Shown in pieces: positions 43,446 to 54,600 of a stretch of 64,000 nt of DNA. Under the pieces are notes generated by a model. It had not been told where the DNA came from, made no database searches, and worked only from the letters and a program-made list of their open reading frames with translations. The stretch spans positions 68,641,525-68,705,524 of the forward strand of contig OY821519.1 in the NCBI GenBank assembly GCA_963682025.1. Reading direction: 5' to 3'. The translations under genes were made by a program, and so were the position numbers. Source of the stretch: Cordilura impudica (Eukaryota > Arthropoda > Insecta > Diptera > Scathophagidae). Position 1 is the first letter of the stretch, and the number at the start of each line of letters is the position of its first letter.

Positions 43446-45422
43446 ATGGATCCAATCAGATTTTTTTTTCTGCTGCTAATAATTCATTGCTCGTTATCAG
43501 TAACTGTGTACAAAAAAGACACCATTACATTCACGGAACTAGTTTGTGATGCACTTGAAAAAAGCTACGTAGATTTTACTGAGTGTCAGTTAAATAAATT
43601 ACCTGAAAATCAAATGGCTTTACGAATATATGCCAAGCTCGTTGTGAAGGAATTTGACAATATCGTGGTGAAGAAAACTTTTTGTATATTTACAAAAGTT
43701 TCCAACTTTAATTGATTTTATATATTTTTAGCTCACTGCAAAACTTTTGCGTAAAAGCAATAACAAGTATCATTTGTTTTTGTATGATGATGTTATAAAT
43801 TTTTGTGAATTTCAAAAAAATCCCAATCAAAATATATTTTGGAATTTAATATTCCGTTCATTGGTCACATATTCGAATCTAAACCATTCGTGTCCATATG
43901 CAGTTAAGTATATACATAAAGGGGTCCGCCAAATAACTTTTTTTTTTGAAAATGCTATAAAAAAAAAACTACTGAATATTATCTCAAATTTCTATTTTTA
44001 TTTGAAAGTACAATCCTTCCGGTTAATAATGGAAAATAATTTCATTCAAATGGCTGCCTCGGCTGGCCATGCAGTAGCCTACACGATCGGTCCAATTTTT
44101 AAGCACATTATCGATTGTGTGCAGCTGTATTTCACCAATGGCTTCACGAATATTGTCCTTTAAAGCGTCAATTGTCTCTGGCTTGTTGGCGTAACACTTA
44201 TCTTTGAGGGCACCCCACAAATAATAGTCCAACGGTGTCAAATCGCAGCTCCGTGGTGGCCAAACGACATCAGCTCTGCGGCTGATAATGCGATCTTCAA
44301 AAACAGGCCGCAAAACATCGAGTGTAGCTTCGGCTGTGTGGCACGGTGCGCCGTCCTGTTGAAACCAAATGTTGCCAATATCCTCCTCTTCAATTTTTGT
44401 GAACAAAAATTCGTTCAACGTGGCCCGATAACGATCGCCATTGACTGTAACGGCCACTCATTGCTCATTTTCGAAGAAAAATGGCCCAATTATGCCTCTG
44501 GACCAAAATCCGCACCAAACAGTGACTCGTTTTGGGTGTATCGGCTTTTCAAAGTATGCGTGCGGGTTTTCTGTGCCCCAAATGCGACAATTTTGCTTGT
44601 TTACATACCCGCCAAGATCAAAATGAGCTTCATCTGAAAAGATGATTTTTTTTTGGCAAAATCGGCATCTTCTGTAAGTCGATCGCAGGACAACTTAGCG
44701 AAGTGAAAACGCATTGGATGGTCAGTTGGCTTCAACTCCTGAACCAATTGGACTTTCTATGGCGTCATACCAAGGTCTTTAGGCAAAATTCGTCTCAATG
44801 ATGCCTCCGAAATATTCAATTCTTGAGAACGACGGTGAATTGATGTTGATGGCGCTTCACGCACTGTACGCACTGTTTTTGGCTTTTCACGCTTTGGTTT
44901 ATCGATGATGATGCCAGTTTCTTTCACTTTTTTCACAAAATAACGAACATACGGAGCTGACGGTGCTTCTCTTCTTCCAAAATCCGTACGCAATTTTCGC
45001 ACACATTCTGTAACATTACCACGATTGTCAAAGTAATGTCGCAATATTTCCCAGCGTTGTTCAAGCGTATACACAACCATATTCGTTCAGCGGAAGGATA
45101 AAACTAATTATCTGTCAAATCAGACATGAGCTAAGTGTTAGCATTCACGTAATAAGCACTAGTTGAAAAAAAAACGTTAGATGGCGGACCCTTTATATGT
45201 GTATATTAAATAAGTATTATCAGTTATGTTGTACTCGTATTAATTATTTGTGTTTCTTTTTGTTTAAATTTATAGCATGATGTAGTTATCAAGGATTTTG
45301 TAATTGGAAAAAAACTTGCTATTAATATTCCACTTCCACGGGGACAATATTTGATGCAACTGCTAATTCTTGTTGATAATAATAAAATTGCAAAAATAGA
45401 AGTATATGGTCGAAAAAATTAA
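43446..45422 (+). CDS. DUF1091 (DM8) secreted protein, gene 1
   Basis: Three exons: 43446-43667, 43732-43902 and 45276-45422, all phase 0, totalling 179 residues. The introns are 64 bp (GTGAAG...TAG) and 1,373 bp. The second contains a decayed mariner element and would be 96 bp without it. Residues 1-20 (FFFLLLIIHCSLS) form a signal peptide. The DUF1091 signature SNLNHSCPY sits at the end of exon 2, preceded by KYHLFLYDDVINFCEFQ. IPLPRGQYLMQLLI in exon 3 is the family's LPxGxY strand. These fly proteins are small, secreted, cysteine-bearing and mostly of unknown function. All exon lengths equal those of the paralogue at 57.9 kb. Intact if the intron insertion is tolerated. Confidence 0.85.
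43919..45193 (-). mobile_element. second mariner-like family, in DUF1091 intron
   Basis: Ends AAGGGGTCCGCCAAATAACT and the inverted complement of AAGGGTCCGCCATCTAACG, flanked by TA (43917-43918 and 45194-45195). About 1,275 bp. It lies within intron 2 of DUF1091 gene 1, antisense to the gene. Confidence 0.88.
44023..45080 (-). pseudogene. mariner-like transposase with nonsense codons
   Basis: The N-terminal part (45080-44757) has YTLEQRWEILRHYFDNRGNV and SIHRRSQELNISEASLRRIL. A stop replaces the Tyr expected after LGMTP. The central part carries IIFSDEAHFDLGGYVNKQNC in a shifted frame after an A run, and a second stop falls after FFFENEQ. The C-terminal part (44457-44023) has WFQQDGAPCHTA and PPRSCDLTPLDYYLWG and ends SRGSHLNEIIFHY. 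The Asp residues are still visible. A deletion of about ten residues follows KTVRTV. It is distinct from the copies at 38.9 and 49.8 kb and cannot encode an active enzyme. Confidence 0.88.
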
Positions 45423-45907
45423 AAAAAAAGCACAAAAAAACTTAATTTTATATACAGTAGGGGACTTGAGAGGATATACATATCCTTACAGAAACTATGT
45501 ATAATTTGCTATAACTCCGGAACAACTGAGCTGTATAACAAGATTTTGCTGTACTGAGCTTAACTTTACCCCATATTTTAACTAATAATTGTCTATTCGA
45601 GGTTGTATATTTTATGATACCTTTTTTTAGACAAACTAAACTGCACTTTGGTTTCCAAGGAACGTTATTGTATTCCTAAATCTCTTAATAGTAAAAATAA
45701 AATCAATTTATATATGTTTAATGGAAAACTAAGTTTATTTAAATTTTATACAAATTTATTTCATGAGGCAATTTTCCTAACATCCCGTCGAAAAATGGAC
45801 AATAAATTAAAAAATAAAATCAAATAAGAGATCAAATTCACTTAAACTAAAATGACTTAAATTCAAGGAAATTTAAAAAAAAGACAAAGGAAAAATGGTT
45901 AAAAACT
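45423..45907. other. 3' flank of DUF1091 gene 1
   Basis: AT-rich. No gene recognised. Confidence 0.35.
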
Positions 45908-46123
45908 TTAATGTGAACATGAGGCACAAGGCTCAGCATTGTGTTCTGCACAAATTGGTTTTTCACATTTATCACATATTGATTTCATCATACGTCGTTG
46001 TTGGTATAAACAGAATCCATAAAAAAATTCAAAAGTAACGATTGTTTGTTTGGACAGAGTTGTGTCTTCTGAAATTATTACGAAATAAAAGCTGTATGGT
46101 ACGCAAACTGATTCTAACCACAT
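45908..46123 (-). pseudogene. possible piggyBac C-terminal remnant
   Basis: The C-terminus reads ICDKCEKPICAEHNAEPCASC, a cysteine-rich cluster of the CxxCxxxxCxxHxxxxCxxC kind found at the end of piggyBac-type transposases, preceded by a YQQRRMMKS basic stretch. Nothing upstream is conserved and no TTAA-bounded ends were found. Another zinc-binding protein fragment is possible. Confidence 0.35.
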
Positions 46124-46130
46124 TGCTCGC

Positions 46131-46240
46131 AGGCCCGGATTTAAGTGAGTGTGTTAGAGCGCTGACCAAAAAGTGCAAGTACGAGTGTATGTGAAGGTTC
46201 ACGGTTCAAACCTCACGGCCGCCCTAAGTAGAAATATTTC
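46131..46240 (+). repeat. tRNA-like repeat (possible second SINE)
   Basis: GGCCCGGATTTAAGTGAGTG, then GTTAGAGCGCTGAC (A-box-like) and CGGTTCAAACCTCACGG (B-box-like) about 45 bp apart, and GCCGCC at the end. The arms fold poorly for a functional tRNA. It is unrelated to the SINE heads at 4.3 and 27.0 kb. Confidence 0.4.
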
Positions 46241-46388
46241 TTATAGAAACAATCTATTCAATTATATAACATAACAATTATCACAATGTTCAATAAATCG
46301 CTGATGAAGGCGGAAATGCCAGAAACCGGTCCGATTAAGAATACAGAGTAGTTAAGAGTTTTTTAAATATATGCTTTTTTCTTCTTCT

Positions 46389-47670
46389 TTACCACGCACC
46401 TTTGAAATAAACTCTTCGTTTCTTCTCCATTTGTACTGCCTGAATATTGCTGTTAATAGGATTTTCATCCTCGGTCATCACATTTTGTATATTTATTCTA
46501 CTAGAATTTTTAAGAGTAGGTATCTTCAATAATTGTTTCATCCATGGATCTACCATACGACCTTCGAACTTTGCAGTCAAATGCCGATTTTCAGCATATT
46601 GTTTATATGGTTTTTTGGCTATAAATCGTCGACTAATTGATATTTTTTCAATCTGTAAAAGCCAAATTATTGGTAGAGACCAACACTTTAATTGCAACAA
46701 TTAAAATTTAAATTTTAAATTGATTTAGAAAATTTTTGTGGTGCTTATGAAGCAAAATGTTGGAAAAATTATTTTTTTTTTCATGCTTTTTGAAAATATT
46801 TTCCACAAAACTAAGTCTTTTTATACCCTATACCACTATGTGGTTTGGGTATAATGACTTTGTGCTGCTGTTTGTAACAACCAAAACTATTTGACCTAGA
46901 CCCATCTTTAATTATACCGATCGAATCAGAATCACTTTCTGAGTTGATTTAACAATGTCCGTCCGTCCGTCCGTCCGTCCGTCCGTCCGTCCGTCTGTGT
47001 GTCCATGTAAAGCTTGTAATCAAACTGCAGGTCGCAAATATGAATATATTTTGATGAAATTTGGTATATAAGCTTTTATCGGCCATGGGATGAACGCTAT
47101 TGAAATTGGTGAGAATCGGTCCATGTTCAGACCTAGCCCCCATACAAATTACCCATATGAAATCGACATAAATTGCCATAAGATCCAAATTGTCATATAG
47201 ATCTTACTCAAATTGGGTTTGTATGCGTTCATTACATCCACTAATGAGTAGTCCAAAAATGATCCCTTTGACCCCATATAGAGCTGCTTCCCGATCTTCA
47301 CCTAAATCTATTAAAAAACAAAAATATTGCACTGATTCTTCTCAAATTTTGTTTGTATATATTTTTGCAAAATACAAAACACTTTACCAAACATGGTCAG
47401 GATCGGTTCATTTTTGGACCTAGTCCCCATATAGATATATCATCCGATATGAACTTTTTCATATCTGCAACCAAAAAAATTAATAAAAATCCCACTCAAA
47501 TTTGGTTTTTGCTTATTTTCTATGTCCAGTTAGTTGGGCCTAAGAGATAGAGTTTCTAAACGCATGGTATAGGGTATCATATAGTCGGTCTAGACCGACT
47601 ATAATTTTCTTACTTGTTTGCTTTCTGTTTGATCTATAATATGCTTCTCAGTTTCTTCAATAAATTTCAT
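46389..47670 (-). pseudogene. P1: unidentified gene disrupted by R1
   Basis: The last exon (46652-46389) follows TTGGCTTTTACAG and encodes 87 residues from IEKISISRRFIAKKPYKQYA through HLTAKFEGRMVDPWMKQL to VYFKGAW. An upstream coding piece begins at 47670 (MKFIEETEKHIIDQTESK). It is cut by R1 copy 8 and would resume as DLVLWKIFSKSMKK. The same two pieces exist, uncut, in P2 at 55.1 kb on the other strand. I do not recognise the protein. It is basic, with no membrane segment. The coding-exon insertion should abolish a full-length product. Confidence 0.5.
46819..47616 (+). repeat. R1 repeat copy 8
   Basis: Near-consensus with nine GTCC units plus GTCT, a perfect 3' palindrome and an ACTTG end. 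Its target is known from P2: GCAAAAGAGATTTAG there, with R1 between GCAAA and AGACTTAG here (minus strand). The insertion thus fell within a short A/T run without a clear long duplication. Confidence 0.8.
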
Positions 47671-47801
47671 TTGAAAAGAAAACAATCATAACACAAAACT
47701 TGCGTTTTCCAGCTTAATATTAATTTACTTCTCATTTTTTATGTACCAATTTTGTTCAGTGTTGGTTTTGAAGAAACGTTGAAAAAGAAATTATAAAAAT
47801 A

Positions 47802-48060
47802 CTAGAGGACCCCTACTGCTCCGCAGCATTATATTATATTATATTAATTTTTATAATATAATACCGAAATTTGCCAAGAGAAGTTAACGTACAGTAATGC
47901 CAAAATATGCCAAGATAAGTTAACGTACAGTAAAAGTAAAGTTGATTCTCCACACATAACTTTCCTCAAACCCAAGCAGTTAATAGCTCAAAAGAAGGAG
48001 CTTGATCCACTGAGTGTTCTTAGACCTACGTCAACAGCCTACGTTAATTAGAACTCTAGT
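47802..48060 (-). repeat. Helitron 3' terminus-like sequence
   Basis: The minus strand ends TGCTGCGGAGCAGTAGGGG TCC then CTAG followed by T, and the GCTGCGGAGC part forms a hairpin-like inverted repeat. A ~35-bp direct repeat containing AAGTTAACGTACAGTAA lies at 47880-47935. The rest of 47617-48200 is featureless. Confidence 0.35.
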
Positions 48061-48453
48061 TATAGAGGTTTGAGAGAAGAAAAATATTAAAAAAAATCTT
48101 GAATGCAAAATTTATTCATAAATTCTTTTAATATGTAAGATGGAAAAAAATATATTTTTGAAATGTTAGTTATGAAAAGTTTTAAGAAAAAAAATTAAAT
48201 AAATTAAATTAATGATTTGGCCAGTTGCCGTTTAGCAGGCGGCTGTGGATCAACATCACTGCTCTCTCTAATATCTTGGTCATTGTCATCATCATCAGAA
48301 AGGTCGATAATTTCGTCCAACAGATATTCTGGAATTTCATCTTTGTCTTCCCCTTCTTCCTCTTTTTCCTCGTCTTCCTCTTCTTCAAAGGTGTTTTTAT
48401 ACCACCAACAAATTTCAACGAGTATTGCATCTGGAGATTTCTTTCCTCTGTAC

Positions 48454-48557
48454 CTGAAACGAAAACAGTTTTCAATCGTTAACATGTTTAAATTGTGCAC
48501 TCTGACAAAGATATTAGAAAAATCTAGGAATTCAAAATATGCACACTCTATAGTTAC
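48454..48557 (-). other. intron of the Zn-binding gene
   Basis: GTAACT donor at 48557 and TTTCAG acceptor at 48454. Removing it joins EIR to YRGKK in phase 2, restoring the expected xxRYxG block. Confidence 0.7.
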
Positions 48558-49650
48558 CTTATTTCAAATGGAAGCGCAGTTTGGTGATAACGTTCGCCTT
48601 GCTCATCAGATTCAGTTGGCAACGGTTGAGCGAGTTGATCAAGATGCTGATGCAAGAGATGAATTTTGTACGACATATTAACCCCAATTTCATCGAAAGC
48701 TGCCAACATGTTTGCAACAGATTGCCTGTAGTTGTCTTTGCGTTCTTTACCCAAAAGTCCTTTAATGACTGCTTTCAATGCGAGCCATGCATTTAATTCT
48801 CGGTCTGTCAGAACTTGGTCAAAATCTTGACGACTTATTAGTTTCCGTATGTCGGGACCATTAACAACCCCTTCCTGAATTTTGGCGTTACTTAGTCTTG
48901 AGAAAATGTCTTTTAAGCGGTTGAATAATGTTGGTCTTTTTGCGATACATTTCAAAAAATTTTTAGCAATGCCAAGTTTAATGTGGAGCAACGGCAACAA
49001 AATTTTCATTTCAGAAACAAGACTTTCGTGTAGCCTATTGTCTTTAGGCCATTTCCGTCCAATGCAACTATTCCAGTTATGCTGTTTGTACTGGTATCTT
49101 CCTTTAATACCTTCTCCGTATCGTGAATCCCAATCGCACAAAAAACACGGATATTTTGGACGGCCAGATGCTGCTAAGCCTGTAATCAATGAAACTATTT
49201 TGAGGTCGCAGCAAATACGCCACTGGTGTTCGTTATATTTGACTACTTCCAGAATGTGTTTCAAATTATCGAAATTTTCACTAGTGTCAGTGCTATACGC
49301 AATCGGAACAGAAGGCATTCTATTTGTCTTGTGCAAAAGCACAACTTTTAAGCTGATTAGTGAACTATCGATGAATAAACGCCAATCATCTTTTTTTACA
49401 GGTTAACCCTATCGTCTCCATTAATTTTTCATTATCGTTGCAATAAGCGAAATTTTTTGCATCATTCACATTGAAGAACTTTTCTAATTCTTTATGGCGT
49501 TTTCGATATGCTGTTGCTTTGGTACCTTTCGCCAGCAAAAATGAAGCCAGTAGTTCTGATTTTTTCTGAGTCAAACACAAATTTGGAACAATTCCAGCCA
49601 ATTGGTTTTGTGTGACTAGGATTGAGTCCTTTGATGTTTCATAGGATGTA

Positions 49651-50956
49651 AAGGGTGATTTTTTAAGAGCTTGATAACTTTTTTTTAAAAAAAAACGCAT
49701 AAAATTTGCAAAATCTCATCGGTTCTTTATTTGAAACGTTAGATTGGTCCATGACATTTACTTTTTGAAGATAATTTCATTTAAATGTTGACCGCGGCTG
49801 CGTCTTAGGTGGTCCATTCGGAAAGTCCAATTTTGGGCAACTTTTTCGAGCATTTCGGCCGGAATAGCCCGAATTTTTTCGGAAATGTTGTCTTCCAAAG
49901 CTGGAATAGTTGCTGGCTTATTTCTGTAGACTTTAGACTTGACGTAGCCCCACAAAAAATAGTCTAAAGGCGTCAAATCGCATGATCTTGGTGGCCAACT
50001 TACCGGTCCATTTCTTGAGATGAATTGTTCTCCGAAGTTTTCCCTCAAAATGGCCATAGAATCGCGAGCTGTGTGGCATGTAGCGCCATCTTGTTGAAAC
50101 CACATGTCAACCAAGTTCAGTTCTTCCATTTTTGGCAACAAAAAGTTTGTTAGCATCGAACGATAGCGATCGCCATTCACCGTAACGTTGCGTCCAACAG
50201 CATCTTTGAAAAAATACGGTCCAATGATTCCACCAGCGTACAAACCACACCAAACAGTGCATTTTTCGGGATGCATGGGCAGTTCTTGAACGGCTTCTGG
50301 TTGCTCTTCACTCCAAATACGGCAATTTTGCTTATTTACGAAGCCATTCAACCAGAAATGAGCCTCATCGCTGAACAAAATTTGTCGATAAAAAAGCGGA
50401 TTTTCTGCCAACTTTTCTAGGGCCCATTCACTGAAAATTAGACGTTGTGGCAGATCGTTCGGCTTCAGTTCTTGCACGAGCTGTATTTTATACGGTTTTA
50501 CACCAAGATCTTTGCGTAAAATCTTCCATGTGGTCGAATAACACAAACCCAATTGCTGCGAACGGCGACGAATCGACATTTCACGGTCTTCAGTAACACT
50601 CTCAGAAACAGACGCAATATTCTCTTCTGTACGCACTGTACGCATTCGTGTGGTTGGTTTAATGTCCAATAAAGTAAACTGAGTGCGAAACTTGGTCACA
50701 ATCGCATTAATTGTTTGCTCACTTGGTCGATTATGTAGACCATAAATCGGACGTAAAGCGCGAAACACATTTCGAACCGAACACTGATTTTGGTAATAAA
50801 ATTCAATGATTTGCAAGCGTTGCTCGTTAGTAAGTCTATTCATGATGAAATGTCAAAGCATACTGAGCATCTTTCTCTTTGACACCATGTCTGAAATCCC
50901 ACGTGATCTGTCAAATACTAATGCATGAAAATCCTAACCTCAAAAAAATCACCCGT
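49651..50956 (-). mobile_element. young mariner-like element, copy 2
   Basis: 1,306 bp, flanked by TA (49649-49650 and 50957-50958). The 3' end (left on the plus strand) has AAGGGTG in place of ACGGGTG. The rest matches copy 1 almost base for base. It interrupts the Zn-binding gene. Confidence 0.95.
49758..50843 (-). CDS. IS630/Tc1-mariner transposase, intact, copy 2
   Basis: 361 residues, differing from copy 1 at only three sites that I can see: Ala84 to Thr, Glu322 to Lys and Val345 to Leu. All catalytic aspartates (159, 252 and 289 or 294) and the N-terminal helix-turn-helix blocks are kept, so the enzyme could work. Its own end is slightly damaged (see the element), which may reduce its mobility but not its ability to act on other copies. 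Confidence 0.95.
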   Translation of the reverse strand: MNRLTNEQRLQIIEFYYQNQCSVRNVFRALRPIYGLHNRPSEQTINAIVTKFRTQFTLLDIKPTTRMRTVRTEENIASVSESVTEDREMSIRRRSQQLGLCYSTTWKILRKDLGVKPYKIQLVQELKPNDLPQRLIFSEWALEKLAENPLFYRQILFSDEAHFWLNGFVNKQNCRIWSEEQPEAVQELPMHPEKCTVWCGLYAGGIIGPYFFKDAVGRNVTVNGDRYRSMLTNFLLPKMEELNLVDMWFQQDGATCHTARDSMAILRENFGEQFISRNGPVSWPPRSCDLTPLDYFLWGYVKSKVYRNKPATIPALEDNISEKIRAIPAEMLEKVAQNWTFRMDHLRRSRGQHLNEIIFKK

Positions 50957-51692
50957 TACCTTCACCAGGGTTGTATTCTGAGAAGAAATCCATGGATGTA
51001 GCAGCGGCGGTTGTAGTACTGATATCTGTTTGAAGATTAATACTTTGATATGTTGGTACTGGAACGAATTCTGAATGCGGTAATGGGGTAATTGGACACT
51101 TGGCACTGCTACATAAGTTTTATTCTTTGCTTTCCTTCTATTCAAAGTTTTATGGTAGTTGATACATCCATAGCAATTTTCTTCTTGATGCGGGCTGTTG
51201 TCTAACCCCATCATTGTTATACCAAAAGGCATTGCCTTCTTCTTTTCACATTTCCATTGCATAAGAGTTGAATAGCAATTAAAGCAAACTTTTTTAGGGG
51301 CATAGTTTACGTCAGTGATAAACTCTTGCGAGAAATATTGTTTATAGGCTTCCAAAAAAAAAAATCACTCGCATTGCCACATTTTTCGTCGCTTGCTATG
51401 AAACGTCCACAAACATTACAAAAATGGTCCATTTTACATTTTGGTTCCGACATTTTTAATACAATATATATTATACAATGTTTTTTTTTTTTGTTATTTT
51501 TATGAAACCGATGCACTTAACTTAAATCACTCACAAAATGAAATAAGTTCCAAAAAAATTAATAGCGAATTTTATCACGATCGAACGAAAATTAAAAGAC
51601 ATCAGCTTCGGCTGAGTTTCGAGTCTTAACTGAATCTTCATTTTTGAAATTAGTTCGCTTGTACGAAATAAAAAATCGCTACCTGTGCGGTG

Positions 51693-54600
51693 CACAGTGG
51701 CGCCCGTAGAGAAAACGAGGTTGCAAAAATCAAAATTTTCATGTGCGCCGACGAAGTTTTGAATAAACCCATGTTATAGGAAACTTTTCAACGATTTCAA
51801 ATATACTACTCTTAATAATATCACATTTTTAGTTTAGAAGATATAACCGTTCAAAGTTTTCAAAAAAACACACAGTTTTTAGTCAATTTGTTGCGATTTC
51901 AGGTGTAATATCACGCAAAATAGGTAACGAATCGCCTTATTTTTTGTTTGTGTTGATTGATGTATTTATTAAATGTATAATGATAAAAAAAAAATTAACT
52001 GTTTGATTTGTGTTTCTCCTGATAAATCACTATTTAAAAACAATCTGTTTTTTCACTATTTTTCAACTTTGACGGAAAATAAAAAAATCTATATTTTTCT
52101 ATATTTGCCATAATTGATCACATGATCTCTTTGATTATTTCTTTACATAATTCAAAAGGTTTTATCTGCCCGTACGTGCCCGTTTGGCTTCTAGAGGTAA
52201 AAAAGTTTAAAAAGAGATGGTTGCAGAAATTGTATGGCGTGCATCCCTTACATGTTTTGACTGACAGTAGTTTGATCTAATAGTTTGAAAATTGCATTTT
52301 AATTCGGTTGTCTACCTGTGAGCCTCTGCCAAAGTCTACTCCCAATATTCTGTTACAGACACAGGATGCACAAAAAACTACTCATTGAAATTCGCAGGTA
52401 CGCACCTCACTTAAAAATTACTTTGAAGTACAAATGGTCAAGAACAATATTGACTTATGATCCCTCCAGGTAAGCACAAATCTTATTTAGACACGAGCAT
52501 AATATCAAAATTGCATAATTCAGCCTAAATCCATATGTATGCAGGGAACAGGTAAATTTTTAGGCATGGTAGCATAAGCCTATATATTGCAAAATAAGCA
52601 TAATGCCTGGATTAGTCTACGACTGAAAGTTGGCGCAACAAGTACTGAAACCATGGCGTTAAACAATTTAAGTACTCAAAACATGGCGTTGAACAATTTA
52701 AAATTATTTGAACTGTTTAGAAGGTCAACCACACCAAAGTTTTTCGCGGAAGCTGCTTTAGAAGAACTTGATAGCTTATACGGAAATATTGAGAGAAGCG
52801 AAATTATAAAAAATAATTTTTATCTGATATATGCAAATATTAAGGCAAAATGGGTGAAATCTAATCGAACCATTCAGAACTTCAACTCCAAATACAAGGA
52901 CTGGCTTAATGAGGACACCATCCTGGATATATTGGCAGTAGATAAACCCACCACATTAACCAGAGGAGCAAAAGGAAGGCCAAAAAAAGTATTGAGGAGT
53001 GTTCAATTTTCACAAGAAAGAGGAAACTTGCCGATGCCACCAATGACTTGACCACGAAGCATTTATCGGACGCGCTGTCTATTATATATACAAAGGATAG
53101 TAAAAGAGTTAGGTCGCAGATTACAAAATCTGTTGCTGATGCAAGCCCACTGCGACTAAAAAGGATTAAGGAAAGCATTCCCACGCCCACAAACGCACAC
53201 ATATTAAAAAGTATGGTTCCGAAGAAGCCTTGGTCTTGTTTATTGACTTACAGCTTTCCAAAGAAAAATATGAGATACTACGGGCATCCTTGATGCGACA
53301 CGGGGCTGACGTTTTACCAGGATACAAGCATATTACGCAAGCCAAAATAAATTCACGACCACTGCATACGGAGTTTACGGAAGTCTCTGTGAAAGCCAAT
53401 CTGCAGGATCTCATGGGGCATACAGCAAAACGGTTGTTGGAGAGCCTTCCTGAAAATGAAGTGAAAATTCTTCCTGAGAAACTGACATTGATCAGCAAAT
53501 GGGCCTGCGATGGATCATCCGGACAAAGCGTTTATAAGCAAAGGATATCTTCCGATGAAGCTACAATATCGGACGGAAATATGTTTATGGCATCAGTTGT
53601 TCCTTTGCGGCTAAAATCTGATGTTTCCCTACACTGGAAAAATCCACGTCCGTCATCAGTGCATTATTGCCGACCAATAATGTTTCAGTTTGCAAGGGAA
53701 TCGGCAGAACTCATAAGGACCACGGTGAAGGACATTGAAGAACAAATAAGCAAGATTAAGCCTACAAAGCTGCAAATTGGAGAAGGAAAATATATTGAAT
53801 GCAATGCATGGTTGACGGAAAAGTCATAAACGAACTGACAGGAACAACCTCAACATTGTCATGCCCGATTTCCAAAAAGAGTCAGAAGAACTTTGGTAAT
53901 TTAAACGATTCTACAAACGAGGAGAATTACGAATATGGAATGTCTCCATTGCACGCAAGGATAAGGTGTATGGAGTTCTTGCTAAAACTGGCGTATACCC
54001 TACCACAAGAGGAGGAAAACTTCGATGAAAATACATCAATAAAGGATAAGAAAAAGATCAGAAAGAAGCAAATACAGGATGCTTTTTTTAAACAAGTTGG
54101 ACTAAAAGTAGACTGTCCCAAGCTCGGATACGGTAACTCAACCGATGGAAACACTTCTAGGAGATATTTTGAAAATGATGAGTTAGTAACTAGAATCACT
54201 GGAATTGACAATCAAATCGTGAAAAGATAGGGAACGATCTTGAATGTTTTAAACTGCAAAGAAAATGTCAATTCTACAAAATATGGAGAATATGCATCGA
54301 AAATTGCATCTCTTTTAGCAGAAATGTATCCACAGAAGAAGTTGACCCCGACCGTCCATAAAATATTGGCGCATGGCAAAGATATAATTGAGTACCAGCC
54401 TTTGCCAATTGGAGAGCTTTCTGAAGAAGCACAGGAGTCTCTTAACAAATTTTATAAAAAATATAGATTGCAGAACACATTAAAAGCATCAAGGGTAAGG
54501 CAAAATGAGGACCTCTTCAACATGTTAGCAGCATCTTCCGATCCACTTATTACTTCCCTGCGGCATGTGAAGTCACGAATAGAGTTAGAAAATAATTATA

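Larger units (their letters stand above)
48204..51450 (-). pseudogene. uncharacterised Zn-binding, nuclease-like gene split by mariner
   Basis: From ~51450: MSEPKCKMDHFCNVCGRFIA, then VNYAPKKVCFNCYSTLMQWK, AMPFGITMMGLD and HQEENCYGCINYHK, a CxxC-rich N-terminus. The mariner insertion (49651-50956) follows at NTTLVK. The sequence resumes as SFTSYETSKDSI... ELLASFLLA, then from 49342 DLKIVSLITGLAASGRPKYP, CFLCDWDSRYGEG, ILLPLLHIKLGIAKNFLK, GPDIRKLISRQDF and SDEQGERYHQTALPFEIR. A phase-2 intron (48454-48557) leads to YRGKKSPDAILVEICWWYKN and a strongly acidic tail. A one-base change in an A run near 49388 shifts frame. This block order recurs in repetitive, unannotated arthropod proteins and looks transposase-derived. 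No name is given. Confidence 0.65.

Noticed and set aside
48217..48681. Serine-rich plus-strand frame of 154 codons
   Set aside because: Antisense shadow of the acidic tail and last exons of the minus-strand Zn-binding gene.
48882..49406. 174-codon plus-strand frame
   Set aside because: Antisense of the conserved core of the Zn-binding gene, which has recognisable motifs on the minus strand.
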